From NCBI RefSeq assembly GCF_902143515.1, contig NZ_CABFVD010000001.1, forward strand, positions 936,122-1,000,121: DNA of 64,000 nt, given 5' to 3'. The stretch is from Hathewaya massiliensis (GTDB lineage: Bacteria; Bacillota; Clostridia; Clostridiales; Clostridiaceae). A program made the position numbers and the translations under genes. The notes below the pieces were generated by a model. The model searched no databases. It saw only the letters and a list, made by a program, of their open reading frames with translations, and was not told the DNA's origin. Below are positions 28,101 to 36,469 of the stretch, piece by piece. Within the stretch, counting starts at the first letter, position 1. Every line of letters begins with the position of its first letter.

Positions 28101-30507
28101 TGTCTAATGCCTTTTTTAGATTGATTGTGTCATCTTTTATTACATATATACCATTTAGACTGTTAAAAACCTCGATGTACTTAGAAGATTCTTTTACTTT
28201 AATACAGTCTTGCAGTGCAAACTTAAAGTATTTCTCCGCTTCTTCTATATCTTCGTAATCAAAATACAAGTTCCCTAAAGCAATATATAAATTTATCTTA
28301 TCTTCATCTGTTTCTGTATTTTCATATAAGTTTAAAGCCCTATTAAGATAATATACAGATTCAACCCTATCCTTTATACTTGAATTATTACGTATATTTA
28401 TTATAGAGTATTTTGCTACATCACTTCGTCTTTTGCATTTCTCTAACTGGTATATTATCTCAGGAATTAAATCACACTCTTTACCCTCATATTTATACCT
28501 TAAATACTCAGATATACGTCTATGTTCATTTATCTTGTCCTCAGGAGAAATGCTTTCATATACAATTATCTTAAGTAGTTTATTATAAAAATCTATGACT
28601 AGTTCTTTTTCTAAGTTATTTGTATAAATAACACCCTTATCTACTAGAGATTCTATTATATAACCTATATTTATATCTCTACTTGGAAATAAGTCGTATA
28701 ACACTTTTTCTCTTACACCATCTTGAAATAGACAAATAAATTCTAAGAATTTTCTTTCTTCCCTACTTACTTTTGTTAACTGATTAAAAAGCACTTGTCT
28801 CATGTTAGATGGTATTATCATATCCTCTGCTGCACACTCTTGTGTCCAATTTCCATTATCATCAACAAAAATAACCCTTCTCAAATATAAATCCCTTAAT
28901 ATTTCTTCTACAAATAGAGGATTTCCTCCAGACTTTCCATGAATCTTACCAGCTAATTTTAAGGGTTCATTTTGTATAAATAAAATCTCGCTAACTAAAC
29001 TGCCAACTTCCCTTACAGTTAATCCGTTTAACCTTAAATTATAAGGGTTATGTAACCTTTTTATTTTCTCTATACACTTAATAAAGAACTGATTACTAGT
29101 AGAATGCTGGTCACAATAAGATAATATAAAAAATATATTGCTTCGATCTATATCTAATATATAGTTTAATATATTAATTTGAAATTCACTAATCTGATCT
29201 ATATCATCTATAATTATAATAATTGGAGCTCTTTTAGAAAATTCTACAATAAAATTTCCAACTCTATTGGCGAGTTTTATTTTCTTAATATCTATTTCCT
29301 GAAATACCCTTACTTCTAAATCTTTTTTACTGCTTATTTTAGGCAATAGCTGTGAAAGGTCTTCTTCATATTTATCTAAAATTTCCTTGGGTGTATCTGA
29401 TATAATCTTACTTAAAATAATAGAAAAATTATTATTTACGTAATTTTGCTTAAAATTTAATTTGTGTATTATATCATATACATTTTCACCTTTTATACTT
29501 AAATATTTGCTTAAATATGTTAAAAAGGAGCTTTTTCCTATACCATCTTCTCCTGATATCAAGCAAATGTTTTGATTGCTTTTTCCATCCTTAAATTCAC
29601 TGCATAAATTTGTAATTTCATCTATATACTTAACTCTTCCAACTAAATCTATATCGTTAAAACTTAGTTTGCCTAACTCTTCCATTCTAAAACAATCATA
29701 GCTAGTATTCAAAGCTAAATTTATATCTTTTACAACATCACTTAAGGATTTATAGGCGTTATCTGACAACCTTAACATTTTAATAATTATATTTTTTAAC
29801 TTTAAAAATAAGCAATTATATCCCTTTTCTACAATGGATACATCACTATTTCTTTTTATTATTTTAATTAGCTTATGTCTATCGGTTTCTTTTGTTATTA
29901 GAGATAAAAGTACTAATCCTAAACAATATATATCATATCCAATATCATCTGTATTCTTTAAAAGTTCACTGTAATAAGTTTTATTTTCTCTATTGAGACT
30001 TAATTTCATTTCTTCTTTTAAGTTACTCAACATTAAATCCTTAAGCATAATCCTAGGTTCTGAGTTAACATATGTAAGCCCCATATTTTCATAAGATATA
30101 TTTTTATATGCAATACCTTTTAAATGTAGGTAATTAATAGACTTACATAGTTCCATAAACATAGGAATTATTTCTTTATCTTTTAAAATATTTAAATTAT
30201 AAAGTAACTCCTCACTCTCTACGTACTCACATAAGAAAAAATAATACTTACACTCTAATTTCTCATTATCTATGGTATCTACTATACTTATTTCATTAAC
30301 CTTTATTATGTTTTCTGTATCTATCTTTTTCATTAGTCTACTGTTTTTCATAAAATAGCCTGAAAACTTTTGGGTATCAAATTCATCCTTAATCATATTT
30401 AAAACAAATTGCTTATCATTTGTTATGTCTATTACTAAGTAAGAACTTAAAACCCAATTATCCTGTAATAGCTTCATAATTCTAAATTTATTATTAATTA
30501 TTTCCAT
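25144..30507 (-). CDS. Large multidomain signalling protein: pseudokinase, AAA ATPase, TPR, GAF, GGDEF, GAF
   Basis: This 1787-residue protein has, in order: a protein-kinase-like domain (1-270) whose catalytic loop reads YKNISYENMG, so the HRD His and Asp are lost; an AAA/NTPase of the AAA_16 type (about 288-560) with Walker A GEDGIGKSS at 319 and Walker B IIIIIDDID; a long helical TPR region (about 650-1250); a GAF-like segment (about 1330-1460); a GGDEF domain with GGEEL at 1524-1528 and the product-inhibition site RSKD five residues before; and a C-terminal GAF domain (about 1650-1787). The GGDEF looks active, so it should make cyclic di-GMP under control of ATP binding and sensed ligands. 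No membrane segments are present. Confidence 0.88.
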   Translation of the reverse strand: MEIINNKFRIMKLLQDNWVLSSYLVIDITNDKQFVLNMIKDEFDTQKFSGYFMKNSRLMKKIDTENIIKVNEISIVDTIDNEKLECKYYFFLCEYVESEELLYNLNILKDKEIIPMFMELCKSINYLHLKGIAYKNISYENMGLTYVNSEPRIMLKDLMLSNLKEEMKLSLNRENKTYYSELLKNTDDIGYDIYCLGLVLLSLITKETDRHKLIKIIKRNSDVSIVEKGYNCLFLKLKNIIIKMLRLSDNAYKSLSDVVKDINLALNTSYDCFRMEELGKLSFNDIDLVGRVKYIDEITNLCSEFKDGKSNQNICLISGEDGIGKSSFLTYLSKYLSIKGENVYDIIHKLNFKQNYVNNNFSIILSKIISDTPKEILDKYEEDLSQLLPKISSKKDLEVRVFQEIDIKKIKLANRVGNFIVEFSKRAPIIIIIDDIDQISEFQINILNYILDIDRSNIFFILSYCDQHSTSNQFFIKCIEKIKRLHNPYNLRLNGLTVREVGSLVSEILFIQNEPLKLAGKIHGKSGGNPLFVEEILRDLYLRRVIFVDDNGNWTQECAAEDMIIPSNMRQVLFNQLTKVSREERKFLEFICLFQDGVREKVLYDLFPSRDINIGYIIESLVDKGVIYTNNLEKELVIDFYNKLLKIIVYESISPEDKINEHRRISEYLRYKYEGKECDLIPEIIYQLEKCKRRSDVAKYSIINIRNNSSIKDRVESVYYLNRALNLYENTETDEDKINLYIALGNLYFDYEDIEEAEKYFKFALQDCIKVKESSKYIEVFNSLNGIYVIKDDTINLKKALDTIEAHVDMHGDRKDKLQFYYKKAIYYSYTSQGEKAIDLCNKVLEQCDNRDYDLMCHIYNFLGYVHLELSDISTSIKHLMKCIKLCKKVDNLKVLLKSYINLGVAYGDFLQDFKNSIIYYRKSEVISIRKGLSLSKIRIKNNCASSYLLMEDYKKTRKELDEIINIVYQKGYINEISYWHQINMILNLKLNKFDEAYKSYFEVENVLNKNRKELSDRSMAERYLYLSQFNICLGNMEDAKIYMDEALKLTKNENSIISLLVYLNSQYIKILQKEDIKDSIDNILNVIKKLKNKEMKINTICNTAQILLISEHEELERFLEENYSLLGDSNNIDIVLKTKVLFIKSLFNYPLDKKIIKLEGVLELSKNNGLNEIYYKTAIMLGELYLNSGDYVNSIVYYFLACETFRDLLIDLPEKYRETYIKLHKLEEVYGVFIELKGMYLFNTEESNYAIREIFKEDGFIHHMDILENKDLMKAIKKAYSPFYSKKVENINDTLSLLQGDDYENIRMLNKYILYEALAKKSYIIMNKHKDYEILAATDDITKVSDKMRGILDKVKVSRKEEVIYNKSYITICKPILISKYSEVNSLIEDRRKSERDRKVLLGYIYIETDKVVNYFTKENIKNSEYISKIMGIIIEKINLKENAFYDKLTGALTRKYLDICLNEIIDISATYKENFSIIMIDFDHFKAINDNFGHQVGDKVLTNASQIIRENIRSKDILGRYGGEELMVILPNSNKNQAYKIAEKLRKSIGESSIISSKSKVTVSIGIASYPYDGKTTDELIEKADKALYLAKKRGRNVTIVWDENLRNQVTKNNTLSGIVLKSFVKEEKHLFTIVELLELVRKDGNSRNKILTFLEKILDASLAERAILFTVKENKVEKILESKYLNNVSMENIKYNKNLIDKAIKEGEGVYCIDWDYVYEYDEVTGNPDWKSVIVVPIILCGEVIGVLNLIVSSKVKEFNFEEYNLCSLLSGIISPIITRCELD

Positions 30508-30572
30508 AATTAAACACTCCTATTTTAATAGGCCATAATTTATGAATAGCAAAATAGTTTATTAATTAAAAG

Positions 30573-30600
30573 ATAAGACACAGTAGATACCGTGCCTTAT
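30573..30600 (-). terminator. Terminator after map
   Basis: On the minus strand ATAAGGCAC pairs with GTGTCTTAT (one G-U) and is followed by CTTTT; it lies directly after the map stop codon. Confidence 0.65.
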
Positions 30601-30602
30601 GT

Positions 30603-31469
30603 TTATGTTAATATTTCATAACCTGTATCTGTAACCACTACAGTATGCTCCCATTGTGCTGATAGCGATCCATCTATAGTAATAGCAGTCCAATCATCCT
30701 CTAAAATCTTAGTTTCTGCTCTTCCTATATTTAGCATAGGTTCTATTGTAAAAACCATGCCTGGTAACAGTATCATTCCTTCACCGGCTTTTCCTACATG
30801 AGATACAAAAGGTTCTTCATGAAACTTAATACCTATACCATGACCACCGTATTCATATACTACAGAATATCCCTTACTAGTAGCAAAGTTATATATTGCT
30901 TCTCCAATATGACCAACAGTATTATAAGGTTTAACCTGCTCTATACCTTTGTATAGTGCTTCTTTTGTAGATTCTACTAATTCTTTAGCTTCTTTTGTAG
31001 CTTTGCCTACTATATACATCCTACTTGAATCTGAATAATATCCGTCTAATATAGTAGTTATATCCACATTTATTATATCTCCCTCTTGAAGTATCCTATC
31101 TTCACTAGGTATTCCATGACAAACTACTTCATTGATAGAAGTACATGAACTTTTAGGGAAACCATAATACCCCAGTGTAGCTGGAATAGCATTATGTTCT
31201 ATTGTATAATCATGAACCCAAGTGTTAACTTCTTCTGTACTAACCCCTGGTTTTATCCTTTCCCCAACCATATCTAAAATACCATGAGTTATAACACCAC
31301 TTTTTCTTATGCCCTCTATCTGCTCTTTAGTTTTTATAATATCTCTTGGAATTTTATATCCAAGTTCTCTTCCTAATTTCTTTAACATTTCATCTTGTTC
31401 CATATGGCACTTTTTATACTTTATTCCGCTTCCGCACCAACAAAAATCATTTCTCTTAATATCTTTCAT
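30603..31469 (-). CDS. map: Methionine aminopeptidase type I with N-terminal SEC-C motif
   Basis: This 288-residue enzyme removes the N-terminal Met from new proteins. The catalytic domain (about 42-288) keeps the metal ligands: two Asp in NVDITTILDGYYSDSSRMY, His in YGGHGIGIKFHE, and Glu in FTIEPML and WEHTVVV. The first 30 residues hold a zinc motif FCWCGSGIKYKKCH of the SEC-C type, found in the longer MAP subclass and thought to dock on the ribosome. This copy lies outside the ribosomal protein operon, so a second, shorter map elsewhere is likely. The start is ATG; an AGGAGG lies upstream. Confidence 0.95.
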   Translation of the reverse strand: MKDIKRNDFCWCGSGIKYKKCHMEQDEMLKKLGRELGYKIPRDIIKTKEQIEGIRKSGVITHGILDMVGERIKPGVSTEEVNTWVHDYTIEHNAIPATLGYYGFPKSSCTSINEVVCHGIPSEDRILQEGDIINVDITTILDGYYSDSSRMYIVGKATKEAKELVESTKEALYKGIEQVKPYNTVGHIGEAIYNFATSKGYSVVYEYGGHGIGIKFHEEPFVSHVGKAGEGMILLPGMVFTIEPMLNIGRAETKILEDDWTAITIDGSLSAQWEHTVVVTDTGYEILT

Positions 31470-31586
31470 ATTTTAATAGTTTGAAAAATCCAAACTATAT
31501 ATTCACCTCCTCTTATGCTCTAAATTTACTGTCTTATGCTCTAATAATTATTATATACCATTTAACCTTGTATAAACAGACTAAAT

Positions 31587-33650
31587 TTAAATATATATAT
31601 CCGAAAACTCTATTCTTACCTTATCTGCAATAGTTATATCTTCAACTATAATTCCTATATTAGAAACCTCGTTATCATCTATATTTTTTATAGGTATTTC
31701 TATATTAAAAATAGTACCTTCCCCTTTTTTGCTATATATATTAAACTTCGCCTCTATAAACTCTAAAAGATTTTTTACTATAAATAGTCCTACACCACTT
31801 CCTTCTTTAGTTCTATTTAAAGACTTATCCACTTTAGAAAACTTATTAAATATATCTTCTATATCTTCTTCAGAGATACCTATGCCATTGTCCTTTAAAA
31901 TTATTTTAATTGAATCTTCCTCTTCTTTTAATATGACTTCTATAGTATCACCATCTACAGAAAATTTTACACAATTGGATATTAAATTCAGAAGAACTTT
32001 TTCTATCTTCTCCTTATCTACATAAATTAATTTCTCTTCTATATATGTATCAAAAATTATTTTTCTATCTATATTCTTTTCTTTTGAATATATTACAACT
32101 TCTTGTACTAGATCTTCAATTACATAAACTATGTTTACCTTTTCTAAATTTAACTTCATTAAATTATTTTCAATTTCAGTAACTTTTATAAAGTTGTTCC
32201 CTAACCTTAATAATCTATAGCAATTGTGCTTTATTATAGGCAATCTATTTTTAACTATTACTTTTTCCTCTAATGAATCTATAGAACTTAATTCATATTC
32301 AATTAATTGAATAGTGTTGTAAAGTACATTGAGTGGGGTTCTGAATTCATGAGAAATGTTAGCAAAAAGTTCGTTTCTTTGTCTTTCTTGAGTTAGAACT
32401 TCTTCTAGTACTTGTTCCTTTTTTTCAATAACTTTTAAAAATTTATTTTTATCCTTTTTCTTTAAAAATATATTAACTAAAAACATAATAATAACAATGA
32501 AAAAAAATGTAGCTATAATATATATAATCTTTAACAACTGTTCTCTCTTATATTTATGTGTCTTGCTCTCACCTAAAAGCATATAATCTACTTTTAAGTT
32601 ATGTACATTAAAATTGTTTTTATGTAAAATTTTACTGTTAATTGTGTAAATATATTCTTTATTATAATCGCCTTTTTCTTTTTCTGTTACATAATTATGA
32701 CCAAGCATGAAATTATTGTAGTTTTCTGATATGTAATCCTTTATAGTTTCGTTTATTATTTTTTTCTCTTTTGTATTTTTATATAAAATATCTTTTGCTA
32801 AGTTCCCAGCCATTACCCCTTGCCTGTAAGAACTTTTCATATCTCCCCCTACTATGTCGAAATTCTTATAAGCAAACCAATAACTATATATAGGTATGCT
32901 TAAGTTTTCATTTAAAATTTTTATGGAAGTAGAAGAACTTAAATACTGACCATTTTTATCAAAATATTCACCTTGAAAAAATATAGCACTATTTTGTTTT
33001 ATAGGCTTTATTCTCTCTATAATTGAAAATAGATTTTTATCATCTATTATGAAAAATTTAACCTTATCTTTATAAGTATTCTTTATTCTTTTATAATCTT
33101 CTTGGTACTCTATATCACTTTTATTATTAGCAATAAATATGGCATTTTCTAAATTTTCGTTTAACTGCCGAGCTAATCTAAATGTGCTTTCTATTTGAAC
33201 CTTCTCTGTAATCCCACTATAATTTTTAGAGTAAGGCTCCACACTATTATTGTAGTTATTTATAGCACAAAAAACCACAGGGATACTCTTTTTAAAAATT
33301 TCCTTAGAATTTAGATCTATAAATCTTAATGCTTCATCTTTTGCTGTAATAATAAGGTCTATATCTTCATCTTTATACTTTTCCTTTATATATGTTTTAA
33401 AATAAGAACCATTATCTGTGAAAATCCTATTGTCCATATACTCCGTATATATTATGCATTTGTTATCTTTTTTAAATGACTCAGTTATTCCCTTTGTTAT
33501 TTCGCTTTCTATTGGATGATCCTTATAATATGAGTTAATATATAAAATCTTTTTGGGCTTATTATTGTTTAGAGGAAAAACTTCCGAATAACTGTTAAAT
33601 AAAAATAATAATACAAATGGTAAAAATATAATAAGACGTTTCTTTTTCAT
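31587..33650 (-). CDS. Sensor histidine kinase with an ABC-substrate-binding-like extracellular domain
   Basis: This 687-residue protein begins with a signal/membrane segment (about 4-20), followed by an extracellular domain (about 30-290) like the ABC_sub_bind fold (KKILYINSYYKDHPIESEITKG, GVMAGNLAKDIL). A second membrane segment lies near 375-395, then a short coiled coil, a HisKA domain with the phosphorylated His in FANISHEFRTPLNVLYN, and an HATPase with NLISNCVKFS, DNGIGIS and GSGVGLFIVKNL. The start at 33650 follows a GGGGGAAAAG site; the frame extends 42 bases further without one. No response regulator is adjacent, so it is an orphan kinase of unknown ligand. Confidence 0.92.
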   Translation of the reverse strand: MKKKRLIIFLPFVLLFLFNSYSEVFPLNNNKPKKILYINSYYKDHPIESEITKGITESFKKDNKCIIYTEYMDNRIFTDNGSYFKTYIKEKYKDEDIDLIITAKDEALRFIDLNSKEIFKKSIPVVFCAINNYNNSVEPYSKNYSGITEKVQIESTFRLARQLNENLENAIFIANNKSDIEYQEDYKRIKNTYKDKVKFFIIDDKNLFSIIERIKPIKQNSAIFFQGEYFDKNGQYLSSSTSIKILNENLSIPIYSYWFAYKNFDIVGGDMKSSYRQGVMAGNLAKDILYKNTKEKKIINETIKDYISENYNNFMLGHNYVTEKEKGDYNKEYIYTINSKILHKNNFNVHNLKVDYMLLGESKTHKYKREQLLKIIYIIATFFFIVIIMFLVNIFLKKKDKNKFLKVIEKKEQVLEEVLTQERQRNELFANISHEFRTPLNVLYNTIQLIEYELSSIDSLEEKVIVKNRLPIIKHNCYRLLRLGNNFIKVTEIENNLMKLNLEKVNIVYVIEDLVQEVVIYSKEKNIDRKIIFDTYIEEKLIYVDKEKIEKVLLNLISNCVKFSVDGDTIEVILKEEEDSIKIILKDNGIGISEEDIEDIFNKFSKVDKSLNRTKEGSGVGLFIVKNLLEFIEAKFNIYSKKGEGTIFNIEIPIKNIDDNEVSNIGIIVEDITIADKVRIEFSDIYI

Positions 33651-33738
33651 GTCTTTTCCCCCAAAATATATTCTCAATAAATATATTACCATTTATGATG
33701 ATATTTTTCTATATTTATTATTTTTTTGTAAATGCTTG

Positions 33739-34026
33739 TTAAAACTTTTTTGACATAGGAGGAAGTATTACTACATCACGTTTTACCTCTTCAAATCTAT
33801 CTTCTTTATGATTTTTAAACACATTACTTTGTGCAAGTTCCATAGCTTCCTTAACATCTCTAGCTTTATATACTAATTTACCACCATTTTTATTGTATAC
33901 TCCACCACAAATTAAATATTTACTACCATTATTATTATTTTCATTTTTTATTCTAAAATTATACTTTTCACCTTGTGCTTCTCCCTTTACCTTATAATTA
34001 ATGCATATATATAGGTTATTATCCAT
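33739..34026 (-). CDS. Hypothetical protein (95 aa)
   Basis: I do not recognise this small basic protein. It has a beta-rich N-terminus (LYICINYKVKGEA), a middle stretch with an Asn run and YLICGGVYNKNGGKLVYKA, and a helical segment VKEAMELAQSNVF. It has no signal peptide or membrane segment. ATG follows GGAGGGG at good spacing, which supports real translation. It lies between the orphan histidine kinase and another unknown gene, all on the minus strand, but gaps of about 100 bases leave operon membership open. Confidence 0.65.
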   Translation of the reverse strand: MDNNLYICINYKVKGEAQGEKYNFRIKNENNNNGSKYLICGGVYNKNGGKLVYKARDVKEAMELAQSNVFKNHKEDRFEEVKRDVVILPPMSKKF

Positions 34027-34148
34027 TTTACCCCTCCAAGATTCTATTTTATCCCTATCTATTATAATAAGAATAATTATGAAACTATCTTAAATATTTT
34101 ATATATCTATTGTATCGAACAAATGTTCTTGTGTCAACAAAATTCTTT

Positions 34149-34976
34149 TTAAAAATAAATTGATATAGGAACAACCTCTATAAACTTCTCTATAGAATTA
34201 TTTATTATAAAATTATCTTCATAATTAAAGCCCATTTTTAAATTCATATTCTCCCTTTTTTTCATAACATATTTATAAAACCTACTGCTACATAAATCAC
34301 TATTATAAATCTCATCTCTATCCATAATATTTATAACCTTACCCATTACTGTTACAGGCCCTAAAAAAAGATAGTCTGAACCTACTTCCATAAACTGCTT
34401 CTCAACTCCTAAAATAAAGTTTATATCTTCACTTATACAATTTTTAATTAGAAGCTTTCTATAGCTATTTTCTTCATAAGATTTTAAAAATTCCTTTGCC
34501 ACTCCCATAGAATTCTCTTCCTGAACCTCTCCTCTCATAGAATCATATTTTGAAAATTTATTAGAGTACTCCATATCCTTAAAACAAGAAATTATAGGAT
34601 CCTCTATAAGTTCACAAGAAAATATTATAAAATCTCCTGGTACTATACTATCAACTATATTTTTTGAGTGTACTTCTTTTAGTAAATTATTCTTTTTTAA
34701 TATATTCATAAGATTGATAAATATACTTATTATCTTAACCCTTCTCTCCTCTGTAGCTGCTGTTGAAAACTCATTGGCAACCTTAAGGCTTAAATCACCT
34801 TGGATATACCTGCCTTGAATTACTTCACTAAGAGGTGTATCAATATTTAAAACCACCTGCTCCTTTACAGTTTTAGTTTCAGACTGTGAAAACTCTTCTA
34901 TAACTATAGTAAATAAATTTTCAATAATTTTAGAATTTAAATATAATGGAATAAACGCTTTATTGTTCATAATCAC
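34149..34976 (-). CDS. Hypothetical protein, possibly DUF6414-like (275 aa)
   Basis: This 275-residue soluble protein starts FIPLYLNSKIIENLFTIVIEEF and contains the phrase TPLSEVIQGRYIQGDLS, which reminds me of proteins annotated DUF6414, where paired phrases about a PLSE...G core recur. The likeness is from memory and weak. Its C-terminal half looks beta-alpha mixed with DYLFLGPVTVMGKVINIM, a possible OB or barrel strand pair. No catalytic motif is visible. It is preceded by GGAGGGTG before two near start codons. Divergent to it lies the helically phased repeat array at 35083-35137. Confidence 0.65.
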   Translation of the reverse strand: MIMNNKAFIPLYLNSKIIENLFTIVIEEFSQSETKTVKEQVVLNIDTPLSEVIQGRYIQGDLSLKVANEFSTAATEERRVKIISIFINLMNILKKNNLLKEVHSKNIVDSIVPGDFIIFSCELIEDPIISCFKDMEYSNKFSKYDSMRGEVQEENSMGVAKEFLKSYEENSYRKLLIKNCISEDINFILGVEKQFMEVGSDYLFLGPVTVMGKVINIMDRDEIYNSDLCSSRFYKYVMKKRENMNLKMGFNYEDNFIINNSIEKFIEVVPISIYF

Positions 34977-35082
34977 CCTCCAAGAAAACTTCTTCTTAAT
35001 TACTATTAATATTATATTTTTTTAAAAAAATTATAAATAAAAAAGGATTTTTGTTATATTTATAGAATAAGTAATAAAGAGC

Positions 35083-35137
35083 TGTTGATAACATGTTGAT
35101 AAGTTGTGGTTAAGTTATGGATAACTTGTTATTAGTT
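35083..35137 (+). repeat. Five direct repeats with exact 11-bp period, resembling DnaA boxes
   Basis: Units begin at 35083, 35094, 35105, 35116 and 35127: TGTTGATAACA, TGTTGATAAGT, TGTGGTTAAGT, TATGGATAACT and TGTTATTAGTT. The first nine bases of each of the first four differ by one base from TGTGGATAA, the DnaA-box complement. All are on one strand and about one helical turn apart, so bound proteins would line up on one face. It lies in a 339-bp intergenic region between a divergent unknown gene and a YdcZ transporter. Confidence 0.6.
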
Positions 35138-35193
35138 TTTTATACATACTATTACATAATTTTTTAACATGGATATTAAGGCAAACTAATTTT

Positions 35194-35227
35194 GACATAC
35201 AGTGAAAATGATCCCTCTCTGTATGTC
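35194..35227 (+). terminator. Rho-independent terminator without an upstream plus-strand gene
   Basis: GACATACAG (35194-35202) pairs exactly with CTGTATGTC (35219-35227) and is followed by CC-free TTTTTTT after two bases. The neighbouring genes are divergent, so it could end a short untranslated RNA or act as a leader attenuator for the gene at 35316. Confidence 0.7.
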
Positions 35228-35315
35228 CTTTTTTTATTTTCTTTGTTTTATGAGATATTTTGTTATAGAATATATAAGAACTAAGGAAAAAATATTAAGG
35301 AAATGAGGAAATCAC

Positions 35316-36218
35316 ATGTATAATTTAGGTGCTTTAATTATAGGTATTATTTTATCTTTCATGGTAACATTCAATGGTGTACTTTTTGGTAAAACAAATT
35401 TAATCCTATCGCTCTTAATCATAAACTTTGTTGGATTAATATCTTCTTATATTCTTCTAAAAATAAAAAAGGAAAAGAAAACTTCCTTTAAAAATATACC
35501 CTTATATTTATTTTCTGGTGGAATTTTAAGTGCGGTAGTAGTTGCATCCAATAGTTTATCTTTCAATGCCTTAGGAATTTCCTTAAGTACAGCTTTAACT
35601 CTGCTAGGTCAATCTATTGCTTCTACTATTATTGATAACTTTGGGCTCTTTGGAATGAAGAAAGTTTCTTTTAACGTAAAAAAACTTCCTGGATTTTTTG
35701 TTACTATATTAGGAATAAGTAGTTTCTTTATATTTAGAGGAGAAAATTCTACATTAAATAAAGGCAGTATATTTTTTATTATATTTATTATTGCTATTTC
35801 ACTTATTTCTGGAGCTTTTGTTATAATATCAATGGTTATAAATTCAAGGCTTGGAAGTAAAATAGGAGTAATGCATAGTACTTTTATGAACTATTTTGTA
35901 GGTTTTTCTATATTACTTCTTGTATTTTTATTAAGCTATAAATCAAATATAAATAATATTACTTTATTAAATTCAGTACCTATATGGGCTTATTTAGGTG
36001 GTATATTAGGTGTTCTTGTAGTTGCTCTATCTAATGTAGTAATACCAAAGATTCCAGCTATATATTCAACCCTACTTATTTTTATAGGTCAACTATACAC
36101 CGGTATAATAATTGAATTTTTTATGGATAAAACATTCTCCCCTTGGAAACTCTTAGGTGGGTTTTTCATAACTTTAGGAATGCTATTTAATTTATATATG
36201 GATAGAAAAGTATCTTAA
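35316..36218 (+). CDS. DMT-superfamily transporter with two YdcZ (DUF606) domains
   Basis: This 300-residue membrane protein has about ten hydrophobic segments arranged as two homologous halves (1-145 and 150-300). Each half carries the family phrase seen in the 141-residue protein at 10608-11033, such as LTLLGQSIASTIIDNFGLFG in the first half and LLIFIGQLYTGIIIEFFMD in the second. It is a fused, full-length version of a YdcZ dimer. The substrate is unknown. The start follows AAGGAAATGAGG; the gene is preceded by a terminator hairpin and the 11-bp repeat array. Confidence 0.88.
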   Translation: MYNLGALIIGIILSFMVTFNGVLFGKTNLILSLLIINFVGLISSYILLKIKKEKKTSFKNIPLYLFSGGILSAVVVASNSLSFNALGISLSTALTLLGQSIASTIIDNFGLFGMKKVSFNVKKLPGFFVTILGISSFFIFRGENSTLNKGSIFFIIFIIAISLISGAFVIISMVINSRLGSKIGVMHSTFMNYFVGFSILLLVFLLSYKSNINNITLLNSVPIWAYLGGILGVLVVALSNVVIPKIPAIYSTLLIFIGQLYTGIIIEFFMDKTFSPWKLLGGFFITLGMLFNLYMDRKVS

Positions 36219-36346
36219 CTTAGTTTTAAAAACTATAATTCATTCTACAATTTACTCTAAATTAATACAAAATATATATTGAATGTTGTTAAAAGTAATA
36301 TTTAGTATTATTAAATTAGTATATTTTTAATATTATTTAATATTAT

Positions 36347-36368
36347 TAAACAATATTCGTATTGTTTA
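36347..36368. promoter_or_regulatory. Inverted repeat with TTCG centre upstream of the MFS gene
   Basis: TAAACAATA (36347-36355) and TATTGTTTA (36360-36368) are exact arms around TTCG. In RNA it would form a hairpin with a stable UUCG tetraloop; in DNA it could be an operator about 100 bp before the gene. Confidence 0.4.
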
Positions 36369-36469
36369 TAGCATGCATGTATTCTATAAATATTCCATAT
36401 TAGACTTAATGTAAGTGTATGGGTAAAATTAAAGGGATTTTATTTAATTTTACAGGGGGAGTATTTTAT

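Noticed and set aside
35083-35137. Phased 11-bp repeats as a CRISPR or a coding repeat
   Set aside because: The period is 11 bp without spacers and no open frame spans it.
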